In this document: positions 1 to 11,946 of the stretch, in pieces
How positions within the stretch are numbered: position 1 is the stretch's first letter
Layout of the letters: each line of letters starts with the position of its first letter
From: Serilophus lunatus
Taxonomy: Eukaryota; Chordata; Aves; Passeriformes; Eurylaimidae
Assembly (NCBI GenBank): GCA_013399895.1
Contig: VXBA01001192.1
Span: 631,277 to 695,276, forward strand
Direction of reading: 5' to 3'
Length of the DNA stretch: 64,000 bases
The notes under the pieces: model-generated
What the model was told of the DNA's origin: nothing
The model's input: only the letters and a program-made list of their open reading frames with translations
Databases searched by the model: none
Translations under genes and position numbers: made by a program

Positions 1-402
1 TAAGAGTTGGGATTGTTTAGCCTGGAGAAGAGAAGGCTTTGTGAAGTCTTATAGCAGCCTTTCAGTACCTAAAAGGGGTTTACAGGATGGGTAGGGCTTC
101 CTTATCAGGTATTGTAGCAATAGAATAAGGGGAAACAACTTTAAACAGAAAGACAGCAGGTTCAGATTAGACAAAAGCAAGAAATTCTTCACTATGAAAG
201 TGGTGAGACACTGGAATACACCTTCCCCACAACACAGAAGTTGTGGAAGCCCCATTCCCGACTGTGTTCAAGGCCTTGTTGGATGGGGCTGTTAGAAATA
301 CTGTGTAGTGTCCCTGCCCATGGCCACAGGTGTACAAACTAGATGATCTTTGAAGGTCCCTTCCACCTCAAACCACTCTCTGTGACTGTTCTATGATGAT
401 GC
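1..402 (+). mobile_element. CR1 LINE, 3' end fragment (sense)
   Basis: Sense-strand 3' end of a CR1 non-LTR retrotransposon, entering from the left edge of the window, so its true 5' limit is not visible. Seen directly: the run 'tttagcctggagaagagaagg' near position 15, the 'gattagacaaaagcaagaaattc' stretch near 167, the 'cactggaata' segment near 210, and the final 'gaaggtcccttccacctcaa' block near 351 running into a degraded 'ctctgtgactgttctatg' tail. This is the usual order of CR1 3' sequence. The region lies after the reverse-transcriptase domain and has no useful reading frame. An antisense 68-codon open stretch over 49-255 has no meaning as a gene. Confidence 0.9.
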
Positions 403-452
403 TGATAATTCTTTCTAGATCTCACTGAGAAAGGTCCAGCAAGAGTTGGCTT

Positions 453-454
<2 letters not shown>

Positions 455-521
<67 letters not shown>

Positions 522-526
522 GGATA
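455..526. repeat. (GATA)n microsatellite
   Basis: Sixteen perfect GATA units run from 455 to 518, followed by one GATG and one more GATA. The purity suggests recent slippage and likely length variation between individuals. It lies about 50 bases after the CR1 3' tail. Confidence 0.97.
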
Positions 527-3162
527 GTTTAGCTACATGAGTCTATATAGCAAGAAAACTACAGCCTTTCAGATGTTGGGAATTCCACTTTTGTGCAACA
601 TCAGGCAGATCTGGAATAGATTTTCCCACAGTGCAATCTGCAGACCAAATATTTTGTTCATGGAGAGAGAGGTTCTTTGGGTTTGGTCCATGGAGGTATT
701 ATATAAAATTTATTACAAGAAAATAACTTTATTTCCAAAGGAGGTTCACATGAGATCTTCCTGCTACACTGTGAGATAAAGTCCCATTTTTAACCACTCA
801 TATTAGCAGAATTAGTAGCAAGTATATAACTCCCTCAAAGAACCAGCTAATCAGTAAGACAGCACTGAAGCTTTGACATTTTAATATTGAGATACAGCCC
901 TACATTTCTGCTCAGCTGCAGTAATTCTTGATATCACATTTTCCTGACTGCTTGCATAGATTCGCATCTTTGATTGAATAGAGAATGTAATTGGATCTAC
1001 ACTCCTCAACCGTAATCCAACCGGCATCAGATGTCACATAACTACATGCTTAATTACTTACCTTAAAACTGATGTGTTCTGATGTGTGTGCATGTATATT
1101 GCCCTAAATCAGGACACAAAGGACAAATCCAACTCTCAGTGATAATGCTGTACCATTTTCAATGACCACAATGGGCAACAAGAGTTGTTGGTAATCTCTT
1201 AGAAGGAATAAGCAATGCTCCAATAGAAAAATTGGGAATAACTTAGTTGAGAGAAAAAGAATAAACAGTAAATTCCCCTGCAGTAATAATTATTTACTGA
1301 AGTTTTAATATTTTGTTAGAATCTCTGTAGGTAGAATATTTAAAGAATTTTAAATGTATTTTAAACTCATAATATTTTAATATGATCTGTAGTCCTCATT
1401 TCTGCTCCCTTTTCCTATATACCTTTTCAACACTAAAACTCATAGTTTATCTTTCAAATTGAGTATATTTTTCCTTTTTGGGGAAAAAAAAGAAAAAGAC
1501 AGGTCAGATGGTTTGACACATCAGTTACTAGAATGCAGTATTTTTTTTTTTGTCAGAGATGAGAGAACCACATATACAAGTAAGAGGAGGAGAAAAAGAG
1601 TAAAGAATGTTCCTCTCAACAGGCAAGCCTTACTTGCAAAATCATGCTGAGCTATCTGACAGACACAGAAGTACAAAATCTAGAGGTTAGAGGCATTAAT
1701 AAGGTATTAAATAAGCAAATTATTTAATCTGGACACCTTTTCTAATATATCTTTCTGGAAATTAGCTTTCAGAACTTATTATCACAGCTGTGAAGACAGA
1801 AGAGAGTGCTTCAGTGCTAGAGGAAATGTACCTCTCATTGTCACATGTCACAAGGCAGGCTGTGATAATTTTAAATTACAGCGCAGTATAGGATGTAGTG
1901 TGTCACAGAATAAAAATACAAATCTGATTAGATACATGCAACAGCTTTGTCTTCTTAATATCCAGTCTGAAAAATTAGTGTTCATTCAGCAAGCTGGTTC
2001 TGTTCCAGCAGTGGGAGTTTTCAATTATTAGAGCTACATCAAATCCAGGGATAATTTAATATCAGCACATTTCTGATTGAAGGCTTTGTCCTACAAAGCA
2101 TCTGACAAGGCTAAGAGGTTCTTTTCTTATGGTGTTTCTTCACAATTGGTTTCTCTTCCTGCTTTGCATTTTCCTATAATTAATATTTTATCTTTGCTAA
2201 TTTAATGCCATTCTTTCTTCTACTCATGTGTAATTCCTTTCTTCTTGGCATAAATAATAATAAATAAATCTTCACTTGTACAATTCACATACAACAAGGT
2301 TGATATTGAAAAGGAGAATGGCAGAAAGATAGAATTTTTTTCTTACAATTCCTGATTCTTCTCAAACCACTCACATTTCACTCACATCTATTCCCAATAT
2401 TCTCAATCTTCTTAACTCTCTGTGGCAAAAATCCTCATATGGCCAAGAGTTCAAAGATATAAACCAACAATCTAAATCAGCAAAAGAAACAACTCTGACC
2501 AGTTAATGCTTCTTATGTTTCCACTGCTCTGTCAGAGCGTGGAGTTGTAATTATAGAGCCTTGTTGGCAGTGGTGTGTTCCTTAACTGGAGCTTCACCAG
2601 AACTCAGCCTTCATAGCCATGGGTTGGCCCCTGTTAGTTGCTCAAAGGATTGTGAGCATTTTAAAAGACTTACTGTTGCTGCTAGTCTTACTATTTGAGA
2701 AGGAAAAGACATCCTGCCCTAATTCAAAGAGTCTAAAGATATTAGCAAAGACATAGTTGCCTATGTTTGTGTTGTTAGCTTAGGGCAGCATTTAGCAAGG
2801 GGCTTGTGCATATGAGATGAGCAAATGTAGACATGCCCTGGACTATGAGCTTCTCCCCACTGTCCTACATAGACAGTGCAAGGCCAAGTTGGATAGTGGT
2901 GGAGTAGTTTGTTAACTTAATGTGTATCCAGCTTTGACCATGTTTGATTTTCCAGCTCCATTCCTGGCAGTGCAGCCTAATCTGCTGCGGGGCTCTGCAG
3001 CAGGCGTAACTATGCTGCCAACCTCTACTGGTGGAAATAGCTCTTCCACATAGAGATAAAGGAGGCCAATGGCTAACTGCAGGTAATTTTTATTATAAAT
3101 GTGTGTGTATGCATCCGTGTCTATGTGTATGTACATATTCTCTAGTAGTTTTCTAGCTGGTG
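527..3162. other. Unique AT-rich intergenic or intronic DNA
   Basis: No repeat family or gene recognised. The longest open frames are 60-80 codons and show no recognisable protein. Short homopolymer patches occur near 1480-1500 (A-rich) and 1540-1552 (T-run). I see no splice-flanked conserved exon and no RNA gene. Confidence 0.5.
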
Positions 3163-3237
3163 GTTTGTTGTTTGGTTGGGTTTGTGGTTTGGTTTTTTTG
3201 TTTTTGTTTTTGTTGGTTTGGTTTGGTTTGGTTTTCT
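3163..3237. repeat. GT/T-rich low-complexity tract, (GGTTT)n-like
   Basis: Degenerate tract of TTTGG and GTTTTT units on the plus strand; the last part (about 3210-3236) approaches tandem GGTTT. The open frames crossing it (for example 3099-3281) are low-complexity Leu/Phe/Val strings and not genes. Confidence 0.85.
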
Positions 3238-4299
3238 TTGACTCCTTTTCCCCAGAAACTACCGTGAGAAATGATGTATGAGAGCTGGGTATTTAACCTT
3301 GGGTACACCTGAAAGGAAGGAGATGAATATTGAAGGAAGAATGTAATGGAGAATGCACAGAAGGAAGTAAAATACTTAGGCAAGCAAATGATTGAATCAG
3401 TGACTGGAACAACCAGGTCTCTGCTGGAGATTAATATGAACGAGATGCTATGCTTCATTGGCTGTTTACCTAATTTCTTTAAACATCAGTATTGCTTTTA
3501 TGTTGCACTTGCCTAACTTAGCTGCAACTTGCTTTTTAATCTATAAAGACATTATTAGCTGAATGGTGATAGGAAAGCCACAGGAAGATACTCTGATTAT
3601 GCCTTAATTATTGCCCTGCACCTGATCATCACAGAGAGCATGTGTAGTCCTACCTCCTCTCTCTCCTCCTCCCCTCCTCCCCCCGTTGCTCTCAGCATCC
3701 CAAAACTGAGTCATAAGTAATGTTTTTGCATCTGAACTGCAACAGAACTAAATATTTTTCCATGGATTTCCAGAATAAACTGCAGGACTGTAAAGCTTTG
3801 TTTGCCTTTCTGACCCTAAGCATCAAAAGGATAAATTTGGTTAATGGCTAATTAAATACTTCCTTGAGTAAGCCAGCGCTTTGTAAATTCACATCTTCCT
3901 CCCTGAGTACTATTTGTTATCTGCTGAAAGTTTTGAGTTTGCATTTTCCCAAGTTGCCAAGTTTGTATTGATGCAACTGGAAACATTCAAAGTAAGCTGA
4001 GATAAAGCAAGACTTAAATATTAAGAATATCAAGTAGAAAAAATCCTCACTTGTCCCTTCAGGTGGAGACTGGAAGATACATGTTTGATAATGAGGTGCC
4101 ATGCTAGTTTATTATATCCCATATAATTTAAAATGTAAATCCTAATGAAGGCACAAAGAGCTACAGAAAATAGGTGTCGGTTGTTTTTTAATAAATAAGT
4201 ATGCCATCTGCCTCTCTTATCTCTCAATGATTTTAGCATTGCCATCTTTGTAATTAGCACTGACAAATAGTACAATCCCAGGAAACCAGACAGTGAGAT
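3238..4299. other. Unique DNA with a pyrimidine tract
   Basis: No gene or repeat family recognised. It contains a C/T-only-like run at about 3650-3686 ('cctcctccccc' type), which is a polypurine/polypyrimidine tract. Open frames reach 101 codons on the minus strand (3153-3458), but that frame overlaps the GGTTT tract and has no family signature. Confidence 0.45.
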
Positions 4300-4819
4300 A
4301 TAGTGGTTTAGTTTTGCATCCCTTGCTGAGCTAGCATGGGGACAGAACTTGGGCCATATTGGATTTAGGGAAGGGCTACTGTGAGCTGATTGCAGTTTCT
4401 ATCAATGAAGGCCTCCAGAATCCAGGCAGTTGGCCTCGAGTCTCACCAGGCACCTTCTGCAAGAGCCTCCAGGAAGGACCCCTGTCACCGACAGGGTGCA
4501 CAAAAGAAAACGGGGGTGAGCACAGCCAGGAGAGACGACTCAAACTGACCAAAGGGATATTCTGCACCGAATATTGTCACGCCCAGTATATAAACGGGGG
4601 GGAGATACCTGGAAGAAGGGCTGATCTGGGTTTGTGAAAGGTGGATCAGGCATCAGTCAGCAGGTGGTGAGCATATGTTTTGTGCATCACTTGTTTTTCT
4701 CTTTTCTTTATTGCTATTGTTTTCATTTATCATTATTACTGTATTTTACTTTATTTATTTCAACGTACAAGTTTTATTCCAATTATGCTCTCCATTCCAG
4801 CTGGGTTTAAGCCATGACA
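4300..4819 (+). mobile_element. Solo LTR of an avian endogenous retrovirus (sense; start uncertain)
   Basis: Long terminal repeat in plus orientation. Seen directly: 'gagcacagccaggagag' near 4518, 'actgaccaaagggatattc' at about 4545, then an intact TATA box TATATAAA at 4587-4594, a G-run, a 'gcatcagtcagcaggtggtgagc' segment near 4650, a T-rich U5, and a 3' end 'gctgggtttaagccatgaca' closing at 4819. This order matches the common avian LTR whose antisense copy is at 42898-43442; the core promoter and 3' end agree in type while the upstream U3 differs. The 5' limit is not sharp and 4300 is an estimate. No internal retroviral genes are present, so this is a solo LTR. Class (ERVL-like versus other) is inferred, not shown. 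Confidence 0.75.
4587..4594 (+). promoter_or_regulatory. TATA box of the LTR
   Basis: Perfect TATATAAA inside the solo LTR, about 40 bases after 'aaagggatattc'. In LTRs of this kind it marks the U3/R boundary region. It is intact by sequence; whether the LTR still drives transcription is unknown. Confidence 0.6.
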
Positions 4820-5162
4820 CAACTCCACCACTAAGCCATGCCCCTAAGTGCCACATTTACATGTCTTTTCAATGCCTCCAGGTGTGGTGACTCAACCATT
4901 TTCCTGGGCAGCCTATTCCAGTGCTTGATATCCCTGTTTGTGAAGAATTTTTTTCCTAATATCCAATCCAAACCTCCCTTGGCGCAACTTGAGGCCATTT
5001 CCTTTCACCCTAACACTTGTTATCTTGGAAAAGAGAATGACATCCATCTCTCCACAACCTCCTTTCAGGTAGTTGTAGAGAGCAATAAGGTCTCCCCTGA
5101 GCCTACTTTCGTCCAAGCTAGTCATCCTCAGTTTTTTCAGCTGCTTCTCGTTAAACTTGTAT
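4820..5162 (-). mobile_element. CR1 LINE fragment (antisense), lacking its 3' tail
   Basis: Minus-strand CR1 post-RT/3' region. On the plus strand one sees 'ggtgactcaaccattttcc', 'gggcagcctattccagtgct', 'cctaatatccaatcc', and 'aggtagttgtagagagcaat', all reverse complements of standard CR1 3' sequence. The terminal 50-60 bases of the element, including the ATTCTRTG tail, are missing: CR1 sequence stops where the LTR 3' end begins at 4819/4820. The 5' truncation lies near 5160. The 108-codon plus-strand open frame at 4838-5164 is antisense to this element and is not a gene. Confidence 0.88.
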
Positions 5163-7365
5163 AAAACTTGTGGTTTGTTAAGAAGAGGGTTCTTTCCAGC
5201 TCCTTTATTTCTTTCCTACACCTTCAGCAAGGAGCATAATAGATGAACTGTCCCTTTCACGAGACCCTCATAAATATTATGATATCTCATGAATAGTCAT
5301 GATACCCAAATAAAAATTCATATGTAGGAAATATTTGGCCTGAAACTTGGAAGAGGAAGATGGTTGTCTTTTAAAAGACAAACTTGTCTGCTTCGTTGAG
5401 AACCCTTATCAACTCTTTCTTTACAAAGAAAATTGCTGAAAGATGAATTTGTAGTCCCAAACCCTTCTGCAGTGAGCCATTTTTTAGTGTTTACAAACTG
5501 TTACAAATGGAACTAGCATTGTATCTCTACTTCTTAATGAAAATAAGAAATGGCAAGCTATTTCTTTACATCCACTTCGCTGCAGTTTTGCAGATCTGCA
5601 TGGGAGGGAGACACAATTTACCTCTTAAGGTAATCACCAAGTTTCCCTGGGAGATGCCACTGAGCTACTTGCAAACATACACTTACAGATTTTGTGGTAG
5701 ACAGAACAAATAACCCACAAAGCTGCCCATAAAATATGCAGAACATATTTTTATATATAAAATTATTAAAAAGAAACAATTTCTATTTGATCACTTCATG
5801 TCTGCAGCTCCATATACGTTTCAAGCTATTTCATCTGGTGACAGGTGCACATTAAATACTGTAGGACAGTAAGACTTTTTGAAAAATCTATTTCTAAGTC
5901 AGGCAAATGCTGAAAACATGATTTTTCTTTATTTAACTTAAAAGAAAGAAAAAAGATATTGACATGTGTTTACTGACTCCAAAAATAAAGGGGTTAGTCC
6001 AAAAGGACAATTAAGCTGTACAGGGAAAATTAGTATTTCAAACATTATTTTGCAATTCTCTAAGCTTTTCATAGGTTGTTTCAATTTATAAAGGGCTCTT
6101 TGAATATGACTCACTTTGTTTTGCTGGGAAAGACCTGCTATTTTTTAACTGCCTTTTGTTTGCTAGACTTTCTCCAGAAAAAGGAATGAAAAGCTGAGAT
6201 AAAATGAACTATCCCTGTCTATTTTTTAAGCAAAAGCATGCAGAAGGTGCAAAAGATGGTGAAATAATTTAATTTTTAATACTGTGACAAAACAATGGCA
6301 TTCAAAGGAACATTAATTCTTTCACAAAAAAAAAGGAATTGAAAGAAATATAATTTCTACAGGGTTTTTTTCTCAAAATTCCCAAACAAATAGACTCCAC
6401 AAATTTCCACCTGCTCTATAAAGATATATTTCAACTTAATTTAAGAGTCAGTGGCTTGTCATAGCTGCAGAGCAAGACTGACACAGTTTTATCCATCGAC
6501 TTAGTTTCTTGTGTGACCCAAATGATCAGTTCACATGATTCCCTGACAACCATGACACCACACTGTAAAAAAACTAAGTTCCATTGATAAGAACCTCAGC
6601 CAAAAGCAGACTATGGCTTGGCTATGCTAAACTCTGATACAATTCTCTCTGTGGAAATGAAACATCGTTCCTAACTCTTAAGTTAGTTAAACTTCCAGTC
6701 AAACACTTGAACACTTGCAAAGAACACAGATTAGCAAACAAAAGCAATGAGAGTAGGTTTATAAATCTTGCAAAGATTCAGAAGCAATTCCAGTAAGGCT
6801 ATGAATGACTAATTCAGTCTAAGCTCGGGAAGAGTCATGAAATACAAGTATTGTAAAGCATGGACAGACATGCCTAGGTGAGTTGTAAGACTAAAGAATC
6901 CTACAGGGCTGGTCTAGCCTTTCCTGGGGTTCTCCTGATTCTTTTCCGGAGGGCTCATCCACCCTTTGTTGTTTGCTTTTCATGCTGCACAAAGCCAGAT
7001 GTTGTTCAAAATAAACAGATAATTAGGTCAATAGGGGAATCTTATCTGCAGAACTCTGTGCTGGTGTGAAAGGGAAAGGCTAGGTTTTGCTTGGAAACAG
7101 TTTTTGTTCCCTGCTATGGGAAGGAATCAGAATGATTTTGACTTTTGAAGCAAGGACCCTTAGAGTCCAAAGAGCAATGATAATTTTTCTGCTGCGCCAG
7201 ACAGGATGTTACTCTACAAGCATGGCTCTATTTCTCAAAAATACAGTTATCTTTAAGTACAGCTGTCTTTCTCGTAGGTGCTTTCTTTGTCTCTCACTAA
7301 AGAAATGAAGGAATCCACACCCTTTAATAGCCAGCCAGATCATTTTATTCTGGGTCTAGTATTTT
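5163..7365. other. Unique AT-rich DNA
   Basis: No repeat family, gene or RNA gene recognised. Open frames stay at or below 68 codons. A-rich patches occur around 5930-5955 and 6325-6335. Confidence 0.45.
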
Positions 7366-7738
7366 AAAAAGTGGCTGTTTAGCCTGGACCAGAGAAGACT
7401 GAAAAGGGATCTTATCAATGTGTAGAAGGATCTGAAGAGAAGGTGTCAAAAACATGGAACCAGGCTCCTCTCAGTGGTGCCAAGCAACAGGACACGAGGA
7501 AATGGGCAGAAGCTTATGCAGGAAGTTCCACCTGAACATGAGGAAGAAATTCTTCACTGTGCAGGTGACCAACCACTGGAACAGATTGGCCAGAGAGTTT
7601 GTGGAACCTCCCTCCCTGGAGACACTCAAGAACTATCTGGAAGTAATCCTTTGCAATGTGCTCTAGGATGATGCTATTTGAGCAGAGAGGTTGGACCAGA
7701 TGACCCACTTTGATCACTTGCAACCTTGCTCATACTGT
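7366..7738 (+). mobile_element. CR1 LINE 3' fragment (sense)
   Basis: Sense CR1 3' region. Visible landmarks: 'tgtttagcctggaccagag' at 7377, 'gtggtgccaagcaacagga' near 7475, 'cacctgaacatgaggaagaa' near 7529, 'tggaacctccctccctgga' near 7602 and 'accagatgacccac' near 7694. The version with 'gaacatgaggaag' and 'ctccctccctgga' is the same subfamily type as the copy at 11206-11580. The tail is degraded and runs directly into the tail of the antisense copy that follows. Open frames over 7454-7671 follow normal CR1 3' sequence and are not independent genes. Confidence 0.9.
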
Positions 7739-8100
7739 CCTACACAGAATTACACAGAATTAACAAGGTTAGAAAAGACCGTAGAGATCATCAAGTCCAA
7801 CCTTTACCTAGGTTAAAAACCTATCCAACACCAGTCTAACATCTAAACAATCTAAACCATTTAACCATGTCACTAAGTTCATCATCCAACCTATCCTTAA
7901 ACACATCCAGTGTCGGTGACTCCACCACATCTTTGGGAAGCCCATTCCAGTGGGAAATCACTCTCCCTGTGAAAAAATTTCTCCTGATATCCAACCTAAA
8001 CCTTGCCTGACGCAGCCTAAGACTGTGCCCTCTCGTCCTGTCACTGGGAGTCTGAGAGAAGAAACCAACCCTCGCCTAACTACACCCTCCTTCTTCTTGA
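7739..8100 (-). mobile_element. CR1 LINE 3' fragment (antisense)
   Basis: Minus-strand CR1. It starts at its 3' tail with two 'acacagaatta'-type units (7741-7762), then 'tcatcaagtccaacc' near 7787, 'ggtgactccaccacatc' near 7915, 'gggaagcccattccagtg' near 7935, 'cctgatatccaacctaaacc' near 7984 and 'ccctctcgtcctgtcactgg' near 8027. The 5' truncation is near 8100. With the preceding copy it forms a tail-to-tail pair with no unique DNA between the two tails. Confidence 0.9.
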
Positions 8101-9182
8101 TGTCATCAAGGGTTAGATTTAGCTTGCCTAAAGTAGATGTCTGGTGTGGCTCAGTTGACAGATGTCACAGAAATTCCATCCATTCTAAATAAGTCCTACA
8201 CCAGGAGACTTTTGGCATCGTCTTCTGTGAGGTTCCCCTGCAGCTTCCCCCCTCAGCTGAGGTAGGTATTAGGGTCCTTGGACCTTTGACTGTGTGTTAA
8301 GTGAAGATGAAATATGCAGCTTGTAAAGCATGTAGGTCATGGGCTCCACTGTAAAACACAAACACAAAAAGACAGAGCATTCGCACAATATAAAGAGCCA
8401 GAAATGCATGAAGCTGAGTGAGAAAGCAGATTAACAGGGAGAATGGAGAAAAATTATGAGGAATCAATGAAGTAACACTTTTTAGAGGTATTTAGGATTT
8501 TTAGAAATCTAAGGAAGTTTTGATTTATATAAAGGTGGAAGAGGAATCAATGGATTCTCCCAATGCTTTCCTCACTATCTACCACAATAGGTGATCTGGA
8601 TAGCTCCAAACCCATCATGGAAACAGGTACAGAGGATAATCAACTGGAAGCTAGGAACCATCTCAGAGATGACACTCCAAACAAGTGGGACTTAGAGTAG
8701 TTTCAGTGGACACTATTTTGACTTGAAAACGAGTTTATCTATATTTCAGAACTGTGAATGCACAATTCACCAAATTCACCAAACAAAAGAACATTCAGCA
8801 AAGATAGAGACAGGATATCCCATAGAGAGATTTTGCTTCAAAAATCCACAATATTCACAGATTTTATCAGCACATTGTAATGTGCCATATGATGGGATGT
8901 TCAGTCAAAATTGCTCTATTTTCTGAAATTTTTGATTTACAAGTAAATGTTTGTGACTAGGTTAAAGACTAAGGATTATTTACAGACACTATTCAATGAG
9001 TGATTTGAGTACTTTTTTTTAAGTTGTGAAGACTTCAGTAAAGGAAAATGGCCAACATTTATAAATTAATTCTAAATTATTTACTCAGCTTTATTCAGTC
9101 TTCTTGTGGAGGGAGAGAAAAATATTGTCTGCAGTGCTGTTTGCTCTCTCATCTTTAGGAATATTAGTGGTTTATTGCCAAG
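8101..9182. other. Unique DNA
   Basis: No gene or repeat family recognised; open frames are below 70 codons. A small direct repeat ('aattcacc' twice near 8763-8778) is present. Confidence 0.45.
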
Positions 9183-9256
9183 GTAATAAATATTATAACA
9201 TATATAAATATTATGTATTATATTATAATTTAGTATTTATAATGTAATTCTATAAA
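9183..9256. repeat. AT-only-like low-complexity tract
   Basis: Dense run of AATAAATATTATAACATATATAAATATTATG-type sequence made of short self-complementary AT words. It is a candidate DNA-unwinding or matrix-attachment-like stretch, but this is only inference from composition. Confidence 0.7.
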
Positions 9257-11205
9257 TGGTGCTTAGATAACTTCTTCAGAGGATTCTTTTAGAAACTATT
9301 TGTGCAAATCAATTAGGGTCAGTCTCATGTAAAACTTCCTACCAAATTATTGTCTGCCTCTACAAACCCCTTCTCCCAACACTGAAATAAGGCCTCTGAA
9401 TTGAGGGCCCAAGATTCATGCCCTATCCACCATATCAAGCTGCCTTGTCTAGTTAGATTAGATGCTCTTTTGAGAGGGCACTACAAATATGGCTAATCAG
9501 GCTCAGATCACTGATGGTATGTTTTTGGCCACCACAAAGACAAATGATAAAGAACACCCTGAGAAGCAGCTCACTTCTGCTCTAAATCCACCTGAAAACA
9601 AAATTCGAGCTGTGCTATTTACAGTTGTACAAATAAAGGCAAAAGTGCTGTCCTTGGATTGTGCTTGAGCGCCTGTATCCCAGTAAAATGAACTGAGATG
9701 GTTGGCCAAGTTTCTGTGGGCCTTAGAAGGACATTTTAAAGCTCAGCCTTCATCTCCTTTGACAATAAGTTTGATGTCTTTCCCACATAGAGCTTAATGG
9801 AGGAAAATGAAATTAATGAGTACTAAGGCATAAATGCTGATATATTGCAGTTCTATTTTTGTCATAGAGTAAGTATGTGTTGCAATACACACACATTTGT
9901 CTTACATGCAAAAAATCCCTGGGTTATATAGTGCTGCTACAGATCATCCAGTAAGAAAGTAGGTAATGAGGTGACTTTCTCACCTCTTGTACTGTGACAG
10001 AAAGCACTGGTCACTTGCTAAGGCAGCACATGCTACACAGTCATGATCCATGGCACTATCATTGTAGGAACTATCACAGTATATAATAAAAAAATGCATC
10101 AACAGCAGGATAAAGGTTTGAGTTTTACTGTCAAATAATATCATATCAAAGATGCACTCAATAAATAAAATTATGAAGAAAATGGAGGATTTCCTGAAGG
10201 GTACTTCACTATTAAAACAGACACATATGCAGAGAAAAAACAACAGCAAAACTAATTGGCCTATTTTTGGCAGGATACATGTCATCGTAGGGTCCGAGCG
10301 ATCTCAGAAAACACACGAGCCAGGGTTTCATTCAAGAAGCCATTTAATGAGAGAACTTACAGCTTTTTACACTTTTTAGAAACTAGCATGTTACATCTTT
10401 ATTTGTTCACACAATTCTTTTTAACTATTTTATTAGATGAGCTGAAGTGTTAGGTCATATTCTTTATCTTGAGAAACTTGGACTATTATTTTGATACTGG
10501 ACAAAGCTCTTGATCAGAAGAGCATGAGAAGGCTCTGCAGAAACAACACCTGGTTGATAAAGGAAAATCTCTTTTTTATTGTGTGAGAAATTTAGCTACT
10601 TTAGCTTGTGCGAAGCTACAGATGTATTTTGAGAAAGTTCTAGCCATGTTTTGAGAAAGTAGGATATTGTTTACTTTTGCTTCTACTGCTCTTCAGAGAG
10701 AAATTTTCCAGGCTGACTTTGAGCTTTAGCAGAGGGACAGAATTGCTTATGCTAACTTTAAAACTCTCAAAATTTAGGCCTAAAAGCCCAGCTTTCAAAA
10801 ATCTACCACCACACATAGGAATACTCATACTTACTCAGGGAGTATAGCGGTGTACATACTTACCTACTCATTAGAAGATACGAAGCTTTCATTGGCAGAA
10901 AGATTCTAATTACAGTATAACCACCTTTGGTCTGGAAAAAATTATCTCCTAATGAATATTAAGGAAGGCACAAGAATGGCTACTGAGCAAATAAGTCTAT
11001 ATGAGTGATCAGGATGACAGTGTCAAAAATGCTTTCCTTGTCTTGGCTGGATACAGAAGATAGTTTTGGGAAGTGCAAGGAAAACAAAATACAAAGGTCC
11101 CACTTCAGCTGACAGGAAAGCATGTTTAAATTATTTCCATAATGATGGTCAAAGCTAGCTTTCACCAAGAAAGGGGCAGTTTGAGGCAACTTGGAGTCCA
11201 TAATA
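9257..11205. other. Unique DNA
   Basis: Nothing recognised. A 101-codon minus-strand open frame at 9980-10285 is a hydrophobic Phe/Ile/Leu string typical of AT-rich noncoding DNA. A short CpG-bearing patch lies at 10283-10312 ('catcgtagggtccgagcg'). Confidence 0.45.
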
Positions 11206-11580
11206 TGGTTCAGCCTTTGAGATGACTAAGAGGAGACCTTATCAATTTATACAAGTACCCGAAGGGAGAGTGTCAAGTAGATGGACCCAGGCTCTTCTTG
11301 GTGGTGCCAAGCAATAGAAGAAAAGGCAATGGGCAGAAACAGATGCACAGGAAGCTCCATGTGAACATGAGGAAGACCTTTACTGCATAGGTGACCAAAC
11401 ACTGGAACAAATTGACCAGAGAGGTTGTGGAACTTCCCTCCCTGGATATATTCAAGAACTGTCCGGATGCAATCCTGTGCGATGTATTCTAGGATGACCC
11501 TGCTTGAACAGAGGCTGAATCAGATGACTCACTGTGGTCCCGCCTCAACTTTACAATTCTATGGTTCAGTGATTCTTTGA
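11206..11580 (+). mobile_element. CR1 LINE 3' fragment (sense)
   Basis: Sense CR1 3' region. Landmarks: 'ggttcagcctttgagatgac' at 11206, 'aggagaccttatcaattta' near 11231, 'gtggtgccaagcaatagaag' near 11301, 'gtgaacatgaggaag' near 11361, 'gaacttccctccctggata' near 11430 and a decayed tail 'attctatggttcagtgattc' near 11556. It is the same subfamily type as 7366-7738, which fits the same wave of insertion. Confidence 0.9.
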
Positions 11581-11751
11581 AGTTAGTTTCAATAACAAGA
11601 GGCAGCTATGCAAAGCTATTACAATGATGGAAGAAGAGAGTCTTGAGAAATATCTACTTGGAATGATTCCCTCCAGCACCCCTTCAAATGACATTTCCTT
11701 TCAAAAGAGCATTTCCTATTCAGAGCTCAATGCCAAAATACCTACCTTGAC

Positions 11752-11832
11752 ATAGAACCATAGCATGGTTAGGGCTGGAAGGGACCATAAGAATCTTCCA
11801 GTTCTGAGCCCCTGCCATGGTCAGGGAAACCA
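11752..11832 (-). mobile_element. Short CR1 LINE 3' end (antisense)
   Basis: Only about 80 bases: 'catagaaccatagcatggtt', 'gggctggaagggaccataag' and the start of the next CR1 segment before similarity stops near 11832. This is the extreme 3' end of a minus-strand CR1, heavily 5'-truncated. It lies about 170 bases after the sense copy and has the opposite orientation. Confidence 0.75.
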
Positions 11833-11877
11833 CTTTCTATTGTTTTGCATCCTGCTAGGAATGCAGTTTTAAACCTT

Positions 11878-11946
11878 TTCAAAACAAAAAACAAAAACCC
11901 AAACCAAACTACAAAAAACCCCCAAAACAACAACAAACAAAAAAAT
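11878..11946. repeat. A/C-rich low-complexity tract, CAAA-like
   Basis: Run of AAAACAAAAAACAAAAACCC and AACAACAACAAACAAAAAAA, close to the reverse complement in style of the GGTTT tract at 3.2 kb. The open frame crossing it (11845-12042) is Lys/Asn/Gln low complexity and not a gene. Confidence 0.8.
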
